Assembly (NCBI GenBank): GCA_949373165.1
Contig: CASICO010000020.1
Coordinates: forward strand, 1-40,099
Reading direction: 5' to 3'
From: an uncultured Flavobacteriales bacterium
GTDB lineage: Bacteria > Bacteroidota > Bacteroidia > Flavobacteriales_D > Sanyastnellaceae
DNA length: 40,099 nt
Shown here: in pieces, positions 1 through 9,258 of the stretch
Layout: each line of letters opens with the position of its first letter
Position numbering within the stretch: position 1 is the first letter of the stretch
The notes under the pieces: model-generated
Databases searched by the model: none
What the model was told of the DNA's origin: nothing
What the model saw: the letters and a program-made list of their open reading frames with translations, nothing else
Translations under genes and position numbers: made by a program

Positions 1-1587
1 CCTTTTAGTGACCGAGGAACTGGGTACAACCACAAGGCTGCAGGAATCGACAGTGACTGGGGAGAAATTCCTTATGACCGCATCGAGGATGTGCGCATTG
101 GATGGCCTTCGTTGGGTCACCTCGAGAACGGTTCTGAGTTTGCTTTGAGCCATGGCAGTACGGGTGGTTTGGTTTTTGCCACCCGCGACGACATTGGAGG
201 AGATGCACCTTGGTCCACCACAACGCTCCCTGCGTTGAGTGCTGAGGACGGAACAGACATTTGGCACTTGTGGCCGCGTGCGACCGTTGGCGGAGCCGAT
301 GGGAACAGCATTCACGCCATATGCATCACTGCGCCTGCAGGAAATGGCGGCGTGCTGTACAACGGTCAAGACGGGGCGTTGGTGTACATGCGCTCAACAG
401 ACGGTGGGGCAAATTGGGACATGCAAACCTTTGCAGAATTGGACACTGCGTCGTTTGCAGGTGGATTTGTTGCAGATGCCTATGGCATCCATGCTTCTGG
501 TGAAACAGTGGCTTTTGCCGCATTCAATGGTTTTGATGACAGTTTTGTCATGATTTCCAACGACAACGGAGAAACGTGGTCTTACGAAGTGATGGTGGAC
601 TTTCCAGTCGACAACTACATCATGGATTCGGGTGCATTGCTGGACACCGCTCTCGCAGACGACATCGACACCGAAGGCAACGGAATGTTCTTCAATACCG
701 ACCGCAGCGGCGATGTATTGGTGGACAATGCTGGAGGTGTACACGTTTTCTACGGCGCCATGTTCTACGCCGACAGTGACACCACAGATGGGAATACCAG
801 TTACTATCCGTTCACCAATGGTCTGGAGTACTGGCGTCCGTCTATGGGCCCGGACAGCAGCATGACCATTGCCTACGCATACGACATCGACGAAAGCGGT
901 ACTTTGGATTATGAGGACGAGATCGCAGGATACTTTGTGGGCATCAGTTCACAGGCTTCAGCCGGTTTGGTAGAAGAGACCAACACGATTGTGGTGGCGT
1001 ATAGCGCCCTCATGGAGAATTTCAGCACAGGTGTCCAGAATTACCGCCACTGCTACGTGGTGCATTCTACAGACCTCGGTGAAACATGGAATTCAGAGTC
1101 GGCTTGTGATGTCACGCCTGACTTGGACTTTGACTTGATTGAGGCCGTCTACCCTTGCATTCCTTCTCGGATTCAGGCAGGAGAACTGAACATGACATTC
1201 CAGCGGGACTTTGAGCCCGGTTTGCACGTGCGTGGAGATGAAGACCCGATCGACATCAATGACATTGTGGGGTTGACCATGAATGTGGAGGACCTCGACG
1301 ATTGCGCGGACGTGGACTTTGAAGATTACGTAGCTGTGGGTGAAATCGCAGAAGTCGGGTTTGGCCTTTTCCCGAATCCAGCAGATGCAGTCGTGGAAAT
1401 TGTGCTCGACGAATTGCTCTTGGGGGCCGAAGTCCGAATCCGTGACATGAGTGGACGCTTGGTTCGTCAAACCCAAGTTCAGGGCAAGCTGGCCAGAATG
1501 GACGTTTCTGCGCTGACTCCTGGCATTTATACGGTCGAAGTGAGCGGTTCGGGTGCGCGCAGCATCGAGCGTCTCTCCATTCGCTGA
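1..1587 (+). CDS. Secreted Asp-box (BNR-like) protein with type IX secretion C-terminal domain, N-terminus outside window
   Basis: The frame is open at base 1, so this is the last 528 residues of a longer protein and any signal peptide is outside the window. Three Asp-box motifs of the S-x-D-x-G-x-x-W form are visible (STDGGANW near residue 130, SNDNGETW near 186, STDLGETW near 356), which is typical of sialidase-like beta-propellers. An EF-hand-like loop (DIDESGTLDYED, about 295-306) may bind calcium. The last 75 residues begin with FPNPA and contain the VRIRDMSGRLV strand and PGIYTVEV, the hallmark of a type IX secretion sorting domain (Por_secre_tail). The protein is therefore probably exported across the outer membrane and released or anchored there. 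No catalytic sialidase arginine triad could be identified, so enzymatic activity is not claimed. It ends 5 bp before cinA on the same strand. Confidence 0.85.
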   Translation, partial: PFSDRGTGYNHKAAGIDSDWGEIPYDRIEDVRIGWPSLGHLENGSEFALSHGSTGGLVFATRDDIGGDAPWSTTTLPALSAEDGTDIWHLWPRATVGGADGNSIHAICITAPAGNGGVLYNGQDGALVYMRSTDGGANWDMQTFAELDTASFAGGFVADAYGIHASGETVAFAAFNGFDDSFVMISNDNGETWSYEVMVDFPVDNYIMDSGALLDTALADDIDTEGNGMFFNTDRSGDVLVDNAGGVHVFYGAMFYADSDTTDGNTSYYPFTNGLEYWRPSMGPDSSMTIAYAYDIDESGTLDYEDEIAGYFVGISSQASAGLVEETNTIVVAYSALMENFSTGVQNYRHCYVVHSTDLGETWNSESACDVTPDLDFDLIEAVYPCIPSRIQAGELNMTFQRDFEPGLHVRGDEDPIDINDIVGLTMNVEDLDDCADVDFEDYVAVGEIAEVGFGLFPNPADAVVEIVLDELLLGAEVRIRDMSGRLVRQTQVQGKLARMDVSALTPGIYTVEVSGSGARSIERLSIR

Positions 1588-1592
1588 TTGCT

Positions 1593-2897
1593 TTGTCATC
1601 GAGGCGGTTGGAGGTAGAGGTCCTGTCCATTGGCGATGAATTGCTGATCGGACAGACGGTGAACACCAATGCCGCCTGGATGGGAGAGCGATTGGAGTCC
1701 CAAGGATGGCATGTGGCCCGATGCGTGACGATTCCCGACGAGAGGGAAGTCATGTTGGAGGCGATACGACAGGCTGAATCCAGGGCGGAGTTGGTGCTCA
1801 TTACGGGAGGTTTAGGGCCAACCAGAGACGACATCACCAAGCACGTTTTGTGCGACTACTACGGCACTTCATTGGTTCGGAATCCGGGCGTTGAGGCGCG
1901 GATTGTCTCTTGGTTTGAACGCCGGGGACGGGAGGTGCTTCAGGTTAACCGAGACCAAGCCCTGCTTCCCGAAGCATGTGTTGTGTTGGACAACCCCTTG
2001 GGAACAGCCAGTGGCATGTGGTTCGACAGAGAGGGGGGGGTGACGGTGTCCATGCCTGGTGTTCCTTACGAGATGGAGCACATCATGTCAGAGGGGGTGA
2101 TTCCCAGAATGCGCAGTGTTTTGGAAGCGAACGGGCGGTCTCCACGTCGGGCGCATCGGTCATTGTTGACCATGGGCACGGGAGAGAGTCAATTGGCGGT
2201 GCGGATCGAAGATTTGGAGACAGGTTGGCTGAGCAAGGGCATCAAGTTGGCTTATTTGCCCAGTCCGGGCAGTGTGCGAATTCGGTTAACGGCAGAGGGA
2301 GAGGCCGTTGGAGAATTGGATGCTGCGCATGCTCAGGTATGCTCGCGGCTTCAAGATTACGTGGTGACCAAAAATGGAGAGACGGTGGTCCAAGCATTGG
2401 CCGACCTCTGGAAAAAGGAAGGTTGGACCTTGTCGGTTGCCGAAAGCTGCACTGGGGGTGGTTTGGGCGCAGCGTTGGTGGCGAGTCCTGGGGCCAGCCA
2501 ATACTTTTTGGGAGGCGTACAATCTTATTCGAATCAGGCGAAATCTGAATTGTTGGGTGTCCCACCGGAGTGGATTTCGGAGCATGGAGCGGTCTCAGAA
2601 CCTGTGGCACGGGCCATGGCAGAAGGAGCAAAAAGCGCACTGCACGCCCACTTTGGCGTGGGCATTACTGGCATTGCAGGGCCGGAAGGCGGGAGCGATC
2701 AAAAGCCGGTAGGTACAGTATTCATTGCGTGTTCTGGCCCAAACGGAACCCAATGTGAGGTGCATCATTTTGGTCGCGATCGCACCCGAAATTTGGGCAT
2801 GACCATCCGAGCAGCGTGCCGCTTGATTTTGGAAGTTGGCCGCTCAAATTCGATTGTGATGAATTCTGGTGCGAAAGGTGTTGTGGATTCGCTCTGA
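1593..2897 (+). CDS. cinA: CinA: competence/damage-inducible protein A, nicotinamide-nucleotide amidase
   Basis: The protein has 434 residues, close to the usual 410-430. The N-terminal half is a MoaB/MogA-like domain (VEVLSIGDELLIGQTVNTNAAWMG at the start, then LITGGLGPTRDDITK near residue 75). In the family this half hydrolyses ADP-ribose-type pyrophosphates. The C-terminal half is the CinA amidase domain, with the catalytic serine motif AESCTGGGLG near residue 283 and GITGIAGPEGG near 360. This half deamidates nicotinamide mononucleotide for pyridine nucleotide recycling. The start is TTG at 1593, five bases after the stop of the upstream gene; no better in-frame ATG precedes the conserved IGDE motif. 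In many Flavobacteriales cinA is followed by rpmB, as here. The protein is cytoplasmic. Confidence 0.93.
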   Translation: MSSRRLEVEVLSIGDELLIGQTVNTNAAWMGERLESQGWHVARCVTIPDEREVMLEAIRQAESRAELVLITGGLGPTRDDITKHVLCDYYGTSLVRNPGVEARIVSWFERRGREVLQVNRDQALLPEACVVLDNPLGTASGMWFDREGGVTVSMPGVPYEMEHIMSEGVIPRMRSVLEANGRSPRRAHRSLLTMGTGESQLAVRIEDLETGWLSKGIKLAYLPSPGSVRIRLTAEGEAVGELDAAHAQVCSRLQDYVVTKNGETVVQALADLWKKEGWTLSVAESCTGGGLGAALVASPGASQYFLGGVQSYSNQAKSELLGVPPEWISEHGAVSEPVARAMAEGAKSALHAHFGVGITGIAGPEGGSDQKPVGTVFIACSGPNGTQCEVHHFGRDRTRNLGMTIRAACRLILEVGRSNSIVMNSGAKGVVDSL

Positions 2898-2911
2898 AAA
2901 ATGCACCTTTG
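2881..2911 (+). promoter_or_regulatory. Candidate rpmB promoter (TTG-N20-CAccTTTG)
   Basis: A TTG at 2881-2883 and CACCTTTG at 2904-2911 are separated by 20 bases. They resemble the Bacteroidota primary sigma pattern TTG-N19/20-TAnnTTTG with one mismatch. A transcript would start near 2917, about 45 bases before rpmB. The pattern match is the only evidence, and read-through from cinA is equally possible. Confidence 0.25.
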
Positions 2912-2961
2912 CACTCCCGAAAAATTCGGAAACCCTAAAGAACCACTGAATCTCAGGTCCC

Positions 2962-3204
2962 ATGAGCCGCATTTGTCAGTTGACCGGTAAGAAGGTGATG
3001 GTCGGAAACAACGTTTCCCACTCCAAGCGCCGCACCAAGCGTCGTTTTTACCCCAACCTGTTCAAGAAGCGCTTCTTCATTCCAGAAGAGGACCGCTGGG
3101 TATCCTTGAAGGTGAGTGCTTCAGGCATGCGCAACATCAACCGCCTGGGTGTGTTGGGGGCCATTTCCAACGCCAAAGAAAAAGGCACTTGGACCGAGGC
3201 TTAA
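2962..3204 (+). CDS. rpmB: Large ribosomal subunit protein bL28
   Basis: Eighty residues, full length for the family. The N-terminal [20 protein letters not shown] and the [13 protein letters not shown] stretch are diagnostic for bL28, and the protein is lysine/arginine rich as expected for an rRNA-binding protein. The start is ATG at 2962, 64 bases after cinA. In many Flavobacteriales rpmB is followed directly by rpmG, a DUF4295 gene and ftsY. Here a perfect hairpin terminator follows 17 bases after the stop and the next gene is on the other strand, so rpmB ends its transcript. Confidence 0.97.
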   Translation: MSRICQLTGKKVMVGNNVSHSKRRTKRRFYPNLFKKRFFIPEEDRWVSLKVSASGMRNINRLGVLGAISNAKEKGTWTEA

Positions 3205-3221
3205 TCAGCTCGGTTTGATGT

Positions 3222-3259
3222 CATGAAAAAGGCCCGCCATTTGGCGGGCCTTTTTCATG
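3222..3259. terminator. Strong bidirectional intrinsic terminator between rpmB and the prohibitin gene
   Basis: A perfect 17-bp inverted repeat (3222-3238 with 3243-3259) surrounds a 4-base ATTT loop. The stem core is GGCCCGCC and it is flanked by A5 on the left and T5 on the right. It can end rpmB on the plus strand and the prohibitin-like operon on the minus strand. Confidence 0.92.
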
Positions 3260-3275
3260 ACAAAAGATGGGGGGT

Positions 3276-4097
3276 TCAATTGTTGCCCAAGATGATGGGG
3301 AGGCCGTCGTCTCCACCACCAACCACGACGATTTTCGTGTTCGGGCTTTCTGCCAAGTTCTGTGTGGCTTCAATGCCTTTCCATCGGAGAAGTTCGTCGG
3401 AGATCCCCTTGGATACGATGTCCTGAAAGTCCCGAATGCCCGCGGCTTCAATTCGCTTGCGCTCCGCCTCTTTGGATTCTTTTTCCAAACGGAATTCGTA
3501 TTCAAGGGATTCTTGCTCCTGTTGGAGTTTTCGTTCAATCGCAGCCTCCAAAGTTTGAGGCAAGCGAATGTTGCGGATCAGAACGTCGTTGAGTTGGATG
3601 AAGTTCGCCGCAAGCTTTTCTCTCAGACGGTCTTGAATCTCATCTTGAATTTGCTGTCTCTTGGATGTGTTGATTTCCTCTGGGAGGTATTTGGCGATGA
3701 CTTCACGGGAGACAGAACGCACGGAGGGAACAATGACGTTCTCTTCGTAGCCTCGGCCCCTTTCTACTTCTAGCGCCCCCAAATTGGCCAAGACAGGCTG
3801 GTGGAAGACCGTCATGTCGAGTTCGATTTTCAGCAAGTTGGAAGAGAGAACCATCAGCTTTTGCTGTGACTCGTTCTGGCGGACTTCATACACCACGATG
3901 CGATCCCAGGGTGCTTTGAAGTGGAAGCCCTGTCCAATGGGCATTTCGGTGGCATCAATTCCATCACTAAAAGTGCGGAAAATGAGGCCTGCATGACCAG
4001 AAGGAATGGTCACAGTAATGGAGGACCAGCTGATGAGGAGGGCCATAAAGATGCCAGAGGCAATGGCGATGACGCGGATGCGTGCAGGGTTGTTCAT
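3276..4097 (-). CDS. Prohibitin-family SPFH/Band 7 membrane protein
   Basis: The protein has 273 residues, the usual length for bacterial prohibitin-like proteins. A single N-terminal membrane anchor (about residues 8-28, IRVIAIASGIFMALLISWSS) is followed by the SPFH domain (VTIPSGHAGLIFRTFSDG to about residue 190). A glutamate/lysine-rich coiled coil (about 185-225, with RKLQQEQESLEYEFRLEKE) comes next and would drive oligomerisation. In the family such proteins build rings on the inner membrane and often restrain FtsH-type proteolysis; no partner protease is nearby. The gene lies 40 bases downstream of the von Willebrand-type gene on the same strand, so it is probably the last gene of the long minus-strand run. 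It is intact, unlike its upstream neighbours. Confidence 0.88.
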   Translation of the reverse strand: MNNPARIRVIAIASGIFMALLISWSSITVTIPSGHAGLIFRTFSDGIDATEMPIGQGFHFKAPWDRIVVYEVRQNESQQKLMVLSSNLLKIELDMTVFHQPVLANLGALEVERGRGYEENVIVPSVRSVSREVIAKYLPEEINTSKRQQIQDEIQDRLREKLAANFIQLNDVLIRNIRLPQTLEAAIERKLQQEQESLEYEFRLEKESKEAERKRIEAAGIRDFQDIVSKGISDELLRWKGIEATQNLAESPNTKIVVVGGGDDGLPIILGNN

Positions 4098-4137
4098 GCT
4101 TCGAATCTACGCATGAAGCCCTGTAATCATGCGGGAT

Positions 4138-6243
4138 TCAATATGTTCCTGCCCACCGGCGAATGGCCCATTCTGCGGCCAATAAAAAGGTGAGGATGTA
4201 GAGCAGTGTTTTCCACCCAATCAGGTCTTGAAGTCGCTCAGAGAGACGCAATTCTGGCACAAACTGTCCGGAATCGGTCAGGGCTTGTGTTAAGTCTTTC
4301 AAGGCCGCGGAAGAAAAGGTGGTACCGCCGGTCTGTTCGGCCATCCTTCGAAGGGCATCGTGTTGAGCTGGACGGCCATTGCGTTCGAGTTGAATGCCAC
4401 GGATGGCGACCGTGCCAGATCGGCGGAAGGCTTTCTCAGCGATGTCCGTTTGTGCAGTCCAATTGTACGTGCCCTTGGGAAGCCGACCAGCATCGAGGCT
4501 ATAGCGCCCTGGATTGGACGAAGAAAAGCGGTAATCATAAGAGGCACCTGCGCTGTCTGTCATTTGGAGGGAAATGTCCGCTCCCTGCAGGGGTTGCAAA
4601 GTGGCGTCGTAAACACGGGCTTGAAAGTTGAGGCGTTGGTCTTCGTCGAGGAGCCGTGGTCCGTCTACCCTAAACCGGTCGACTCCTGGATCGGAGGTGA
4701 GGTATTGGGTCAGTTTCCCTACCAATTCATTGAAGCGCTCGTGGCTGTCCGTTCGGAGATATCCCACTTGACGCCAACGCCAGCTTCCTTCTCCAAGGAG
4801 CACCATAGATCGTCCTTGGGAGGTCTGTGCAACGGTCAAGAGTGGATATGCGGTTGTGATGCCACCAATGCGTTGGAAGAGCAAAGGCGCATGTGCCGGT
4901 CCCCAGTCGGCCTCGCCGAATGGCGCAACCAGTGGGGGCACCTCGGCGAGCATTGACTCCAAAGCGGGGGTCCAAGGTAAAGTGTGGAAACGCAGGGTTC
5001 AGGCTGCCTTTGGGGGTCTGTGGTCAATCCTTCGCGTGTGAGGGTGAAGTTCAACCCAATGCCCAATTGTGCCAGCGCTTCGAAATCGGCCCTTGGATCG
5101 ACAATGAGGCCCACGGGCAGTCCCTACTTCTTTGGCGTTTGCGTATGCCGAACGAACCGCTTGATTCCCTGGATCGAATCCAAAGAAGTAGACTGCATCC
5201 CAGTCTTCTTCTTTGGCGAAATCTCCGGTGACCAATTCTTCAATCGGCAAATGAAGCACTTCGTAATTGGCATTGTCTGCCAATGCGTTGGACCAAGCGC
5301 CACGATCAGGATGTGGCCCGAGGGAGGTCAATAGAATGCGTTTGCGCCGTTCGATTACATCAATGGTGGCCTTGCGGGTGTTGTTCTCGGTATTGGCTTC
5401 TCCAGGGATGCCTTCTACCTCAACGGTATAGCGCTGAATGCCTGGTGTTTTGGCATCCAAAAGAAAAGTCGCGATGGCGGGGGGCACCACTTAGGTCAAG
5501 TTGCACCTCCAGCCTTTGGCGAATTCCGGCTCCGGTCAGGGTGACACCCACAGTGCCCTCGTAACCGTTTCCGCCTACCTCCACTTCGATTGGGAATTGG
5601 TTGCCAATCCCGGCGACGTCATTGTGGAGGAGCTGGTTTGATCCGGATGTCTTGTCGAACTGTGGTGTCGCCCAAAAGAACAAAGTGGATGGGTGCGCCC
5701 AATTTGGCGGCCATCGTTTCGGGGTTTTTTTCCTCTGTTGAATCGGCCATCAGTCGCAATCACCACAGCCCCTATGGGACGGCCTGCCCACTGTCCTTGA
5801 ATCAGTTCAAGAGGCGTTGAGAGATCAGTGACAGGGGAAGACATGGCCTGCTCCTGATTCCATTCGCTGAGGTCAGCGCCGAAAGCATAGGCCTGAATGG
5901 CTGCGCCCGGCTCTCCTTCTTCGGCTGGCAGACTGGAAATCCACCGATTCAGACTGTCTGTCCATTCGGGATGGTCCTCCCCAATCGATTGGCTCACATC
6001 TTGAAGAACAAGGAGGGAGGGCTGGGTCGTGTTGCGTTGCTCGCTTCTGAGAACAGGGCGAAACAGAAGCAGGACAAGGACGGCAAGTGCAGTGGCACGA
6101 ATCACCCCCAATGTGGCCCGGAGTCCACTGGATAAATGCTTGTTTCCCCGGTCAATTCTATACAGCAGCGCCGCTGCAGCCACCACAATGGTGAGGGCCA
6201 GCGCGACCTGAAAGAGGGGGGCATCGAGAACGAGATCGCGCAT
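4138..6243 (-). CDS. von Willebrand factor A-like membrane protein, interrupted by six frameshifts
   Basis: As written the frame breaks six times, but removing one base at each site gives a continuous 699-residue protein. The sites are T7 at 5725-5731, 5635-5639, G6 at 5479-5484, CCC at 5122-5124, G5 at 5012-5016 and G5 at 4966-4970. The N-terminus has two membrane segments (about 10-27 and 47-66). A vWA-like domain follows with a MIDAS-type DVSQS near residue 80 and ATDGRFNRG near 165. A middle region (KRILLTSLGPHPDRG onward) resembles the class I amidotransferase-like fold seen in related Bacteroidota proteins. The C-terminus carries one membrane helix (LLYILTFLLAAEWAIRRWAG). Its function is unknown; the architecture is common in Bacteroidota. 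It starts 9 bases after the fabG stop, suggesting co-transcription. Confidence 0.72.
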
Positions 6244-6252
6244 GGCGCGAAG

Positions 6253-7000
6253 TTACATCCGCATGCCACCATCCACCGACAAGGTTTGTCCGGTGATGTA
6301 GGTGCTCATGTCTGACCCCAAAAAGACGCAGGCGCTGGCAATGTCTTCCGGTTTCCCACCTCGCTTGAGGGGGATGGCGTCACGCCACCCTTGCACAGTG
6401 GCTTCGTCGAGGGATTCTGTCATTTCCGTCTCAATGAAACCGGGGGGCAATGGCGTTGCATCGAATGCTGCGGCTGCCGAGTTCGAGGGCCACACTCTTG
6501 GTAAAGCCGAGGATGCCTGCTTTGGATGCGGAGTAATTGGCTTGACCTGCGTTGCCTTGGATGCCCACAACACTGGACATGTTGATGATGCTGCCAGAGC
6601 GTGCCTTGAGCATGGTTCTCAATGTCGCTTTGGTTAGGTTAAAGCAACTCTTCAGGTTGACTTGCATAATGTCGTCCCACTGCTCTTCGGACATCCGCAT
6701 GAGCAGTGTGTCTCGGGTGATTCCGGCATTGTTGATGAGGATGTCTACGGTGCCAAAGGCGTCGACAACTTCTTTGACGAGGGCTTCACTTTGTTCCAAA
6801 CTGCCTGCGTCAGACTTAAACCCTTTAGCGGTTCCGCCCGATGCCGTGAGCTCTTCTTCAAGTGCTTTGGCTTTTTCGTCGCTGCTTCTGTAGGTGAATG
6901 CGACAGTGGCGCCTTCTTGCACAAAGCGTTGGGCGATGGATTTTCCGATGCCGCGTGATGCTCCAGTGATCAGCGCAATTTTTCCTTCGAGTAAGGCCAT
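6253..7000 (-). CDS. fabG: 3-oxoacyl-[acyl-carrier-protein] reductase FabG, one frameshift
   Basis: The enzyme reduces 3-oxoacyl-ACP with NADPH in fatty acid elongation in the cytoplasm. The N-terminal part shows the Rossmann TGASRGIG motif (about 13-20), NNAGITRD (about 90) and the catalytic Ser plus YSASKAG (Tyr-x3-Lys, about 155). The frame breaks at a G6 run at 6442-6447. Dropping one base turns IAPRFH into IAPGFIETEMTE, the canonical FabG sequence, and the protein continues to SVDGGMRM, 248 residues in all, the normal family length. The start is ATG at 7000. Because FabG is normally essential, a sequence error is more likely than a real lesion. The gene sits between the Fe-S gene and the vWA gene on one strand. 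Confidence 0.9.
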
Positions 7001-7050
7001 GGTTCAATGTTGGTTGCAGCATGAGTGCTGCGGTTTCGATTCAGAGGGGT

Positions 7051-7844
7051 TCACAGCAAATCAGCCGCTTCGGCGATCAATTCTGCAATGTCTTTGACGT
7101 CAATGTCCCCTTCTTTTTCTGCGTTTTTGACGCCGTCGGTCATCATGGTGTTGCAGAATGGGCAACCTGTGGCCACAACTTTGGCGCCGGTTTGAAGAAC
7201 GTCGTCTGTGCGTTCGTGGTTGACTTCACGTTTGCCTTTCTCAGCGTCCTTGAACATTTGAGCTCCACCAGCGCCGCAGCACAGGCCATTTTTCTTGCAC
7301 CGTCGCATCTCAACCAAGTCAGCATCCAATGCTTGAAGGGCCGCACGAGGGGCATCGTATTCGCCATTTCCGCGGCCCAAGTAGCAGGGGTCGTGAAACG
7401 TGATTCGTTTGCCTTTGAATGGATTTCCGTCGGCAATGCGCAGGCGACCATCATTGATCAATTGCTGAATGAACTGGGTGTGGTGGAGGACTTCATATTC
7501 TCCGCCAAGCTCAGGGTATTCGTTTTTGAGGGTATTGAAGCAGTGGGGGCATCCGGTGACGATTCGCTTGACGCCATATCCGTTCAACACGGCAATGTTT
7601 TGGGGCAGCTTGCATTTGAAACAAGAACTCGTTTCCAGCCCGTTTGGCAGGGTCACCCGTGCAGCTTTCTTCCGCGCCGAGGACGGCAAAAGGAACCTCC
7701 GCTGCATGAAGAATTTTTGCGATGGCTTTTGTGATGCGTTTGGCTCGGTCGTCAAAGCTTCCAGCGCAGCCTACCCAAAAGAGCACTTCAGCATTCTCTC
7801 CACGGGCGTTCAATTCGGCGAGGGTGGGGGACAGTTAAGGCCAT
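7051..7844 (-). CDS. HdrB/GlpC-type CCG-domain (Fe-S)-binding protein, two frameshifts
   Basis: Corrected length is 263 residues. The ATG at 7844 gives MALTVPTLAELNARG once one base is removed from G5 at 7826-7830. A second extra base lies in TTTTGGGG near 7597-7604, where removal restores QMQAAQNIAVLNGYG. The protein then reads VLFWVGCAGSFDDRAKRITKA, GTEESCTGDPAKRAG-like GAEESCTGDP, TGCPHCFNTLKNEYP, HDPCYLGRGNGEYD and GLCCGAGGAQMF. These are two cysteine-rich CCG domains of the heterodisulfide reductase subunit B/D family, which bind unusual Fe-S clusters and act in electron transfer. It is separated by 9 bases from the membrane Fe-S partner upstream and probably forms a quinone-linked complex with it. 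The electron donor is not known. Confidence 0.85.
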
Positions 7845-7853
7845 GTCTTTGAT

Positions 7854-9230
7854 TCAGGATTCGGAAGAGAGTTCATCGGTCCACTTGCCGCGTTCAGCAG
7901 CTGGGAACGCCCAGGGAGCGCCATTGTTTTCCACGTTATTGAACATGGCGGTGATGGGCTCGGGGGGCTTTGGAATCCTCCATGATGAGGCTTCTGCGCA
8001 TGTCCAAAATGATGCCCATGGGGCTGATGTTGATTGGGCAAGCGTCTACGCAGGCTTGGCAACTGGTGCAGGCCCAAAGTTCTTCTTCGGATATGTAATC
8101 ACCCAGGAGCGTTTTGCCGTCGCCATTTCCCCATGATCCGCCAGCGGCATTCATGGCTTGGCCGACTTCTTCAATCCGGTCTCGGGTGTCCATCATGATT
8201 TTCCGAGGGGCTCAGCAATTTGCCTGTGGCATTGGCAGGACACGCGGATGTGCACCGGCCACATTCTGTGCAGCTGTATGCCTCCATGAGCTGCTTCCAA
8301 GTCAAGTCTGTGGCGTCTTTGGCACCGAATCGGGCAGGCTCAGTCGGCACATCACCCTCAGGCTCGGCAGGGGCGGAAAATGGATCGCCAGACATCATCA
8401 GATCCACCTCTTTCTTCACCGCAGCCATGTTGTCAAGCTTTCCCGAGGGATCGAGGTTGCTGTACCAGGTGTTGGGGAAGGCCAGGAAAATGTGAAAGTG
8501 CTTGCTGTAAGGGGACGTAGACCAAAAAGGAGAGGATGCCCACAATGTGGAACCACCAAGCTCCGCGCTCTATGGCCACAATGCCAGCGTCGGATAGACC
8601 TTCATAGAGGGGGAACAGCCATTGACTCACCGGAAATGCGCCAGCATCGATGTAATGATGAGCATGGTTCCAAACCCCGTCTAGGATGCGTTGCTGAGCG
8701 ATGCCGTCTGCCGCATTCATGGACAAGAAGGCGAACATCAACAAGACCTCGACCACGAGAATAATGTTGGCGTCGTTTTTTGGCCACCCCTTCATTTCTG
8801 GACTTCGGAAACGGGCTATGGGAAGCAAGTTTCTCCGGGCCAGAAAGACCACGCATGCCACAAGTACGCCCAATGCGAGCCACTCGAATGTGCCAATGAG
8901 GACATTGTAGAATTGGCCTAAAAACGGGGCGAAGACCCTGTGGGTTCCAAAGAGGCCGTCGGCCAAAATTTCAAGGACTTCAATGTTGATGAGGATGAAG
9001 CCCACGTAAATGACGATGTGCATGATGCCCGCAACGGGACGGGTCACCATCTTGGATTGTCCCAGTGCGACGCGCGCCATGGTGGCCCAGCGCTCGCCTT
9101 TTCTGTCGGTCAAGTCAATGTCCCGTCCGAGGTTGATGTTTCGGCGGATTTGGCCAATGCGTCGCCCAAATAAAACAGCAGCAATGCCCAAGAGGAGGGC
9201 GAAAATCAATTGTCCGACGAAATGGGGCAT
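7854..9230 (-). CDS. Membrane (Fe-S)-binding oxidoreductase subunit (nitrate reductase gamma-like plus 2x[4Fe-4S]), three frameshifts
   Basis: Corrected length is 457 residues. Residues 1-250 form a membrane domain with several helices and conserved histidines, including MHIVIYVGFILINIEVLEI, FGTHRVFAPFLG and ERGAWWFHIVGIL, similar to the cytochrome b subunit NarI. Two ferredoxin-like motifs follow, CTECGRCTSACP near residue 318 and CTSCQACVDACP near 384. Extra bases are inferred at G4 8511-8514 (restores YVPYSKHFHIFLAFPNTW), G4 8207-8210 (restores LLSPRKIMMDTRDR) and the G6 run near 7959-7964 (restores KAPEPITAMFNN). It ends in NNGAPWAF and a short tail, as in Bacteroidota homologues. With the following CCG-domain protein it likely transfers electrons between the quinone pool and a cytoplasmic partner. 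Confidence 0.87.
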
Positions 9231-9258
9231 GTCGATGCTTTGTGAGGTTCAGTTGGGA

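Noticed and set aside
3267..3773. A 168-residue plus-strand frame opposite the prohibitin-like gene
   Set aside because: Prohibitin motifs are on the minus strand and the frame has no family features.
7021..7734. A 237-residue plus-strand frame opposite the Fe-S gene
   Set aside because: The minus strand encodes CCG-domain motifs here; the plus-strand frame has no motif and is a shadow.
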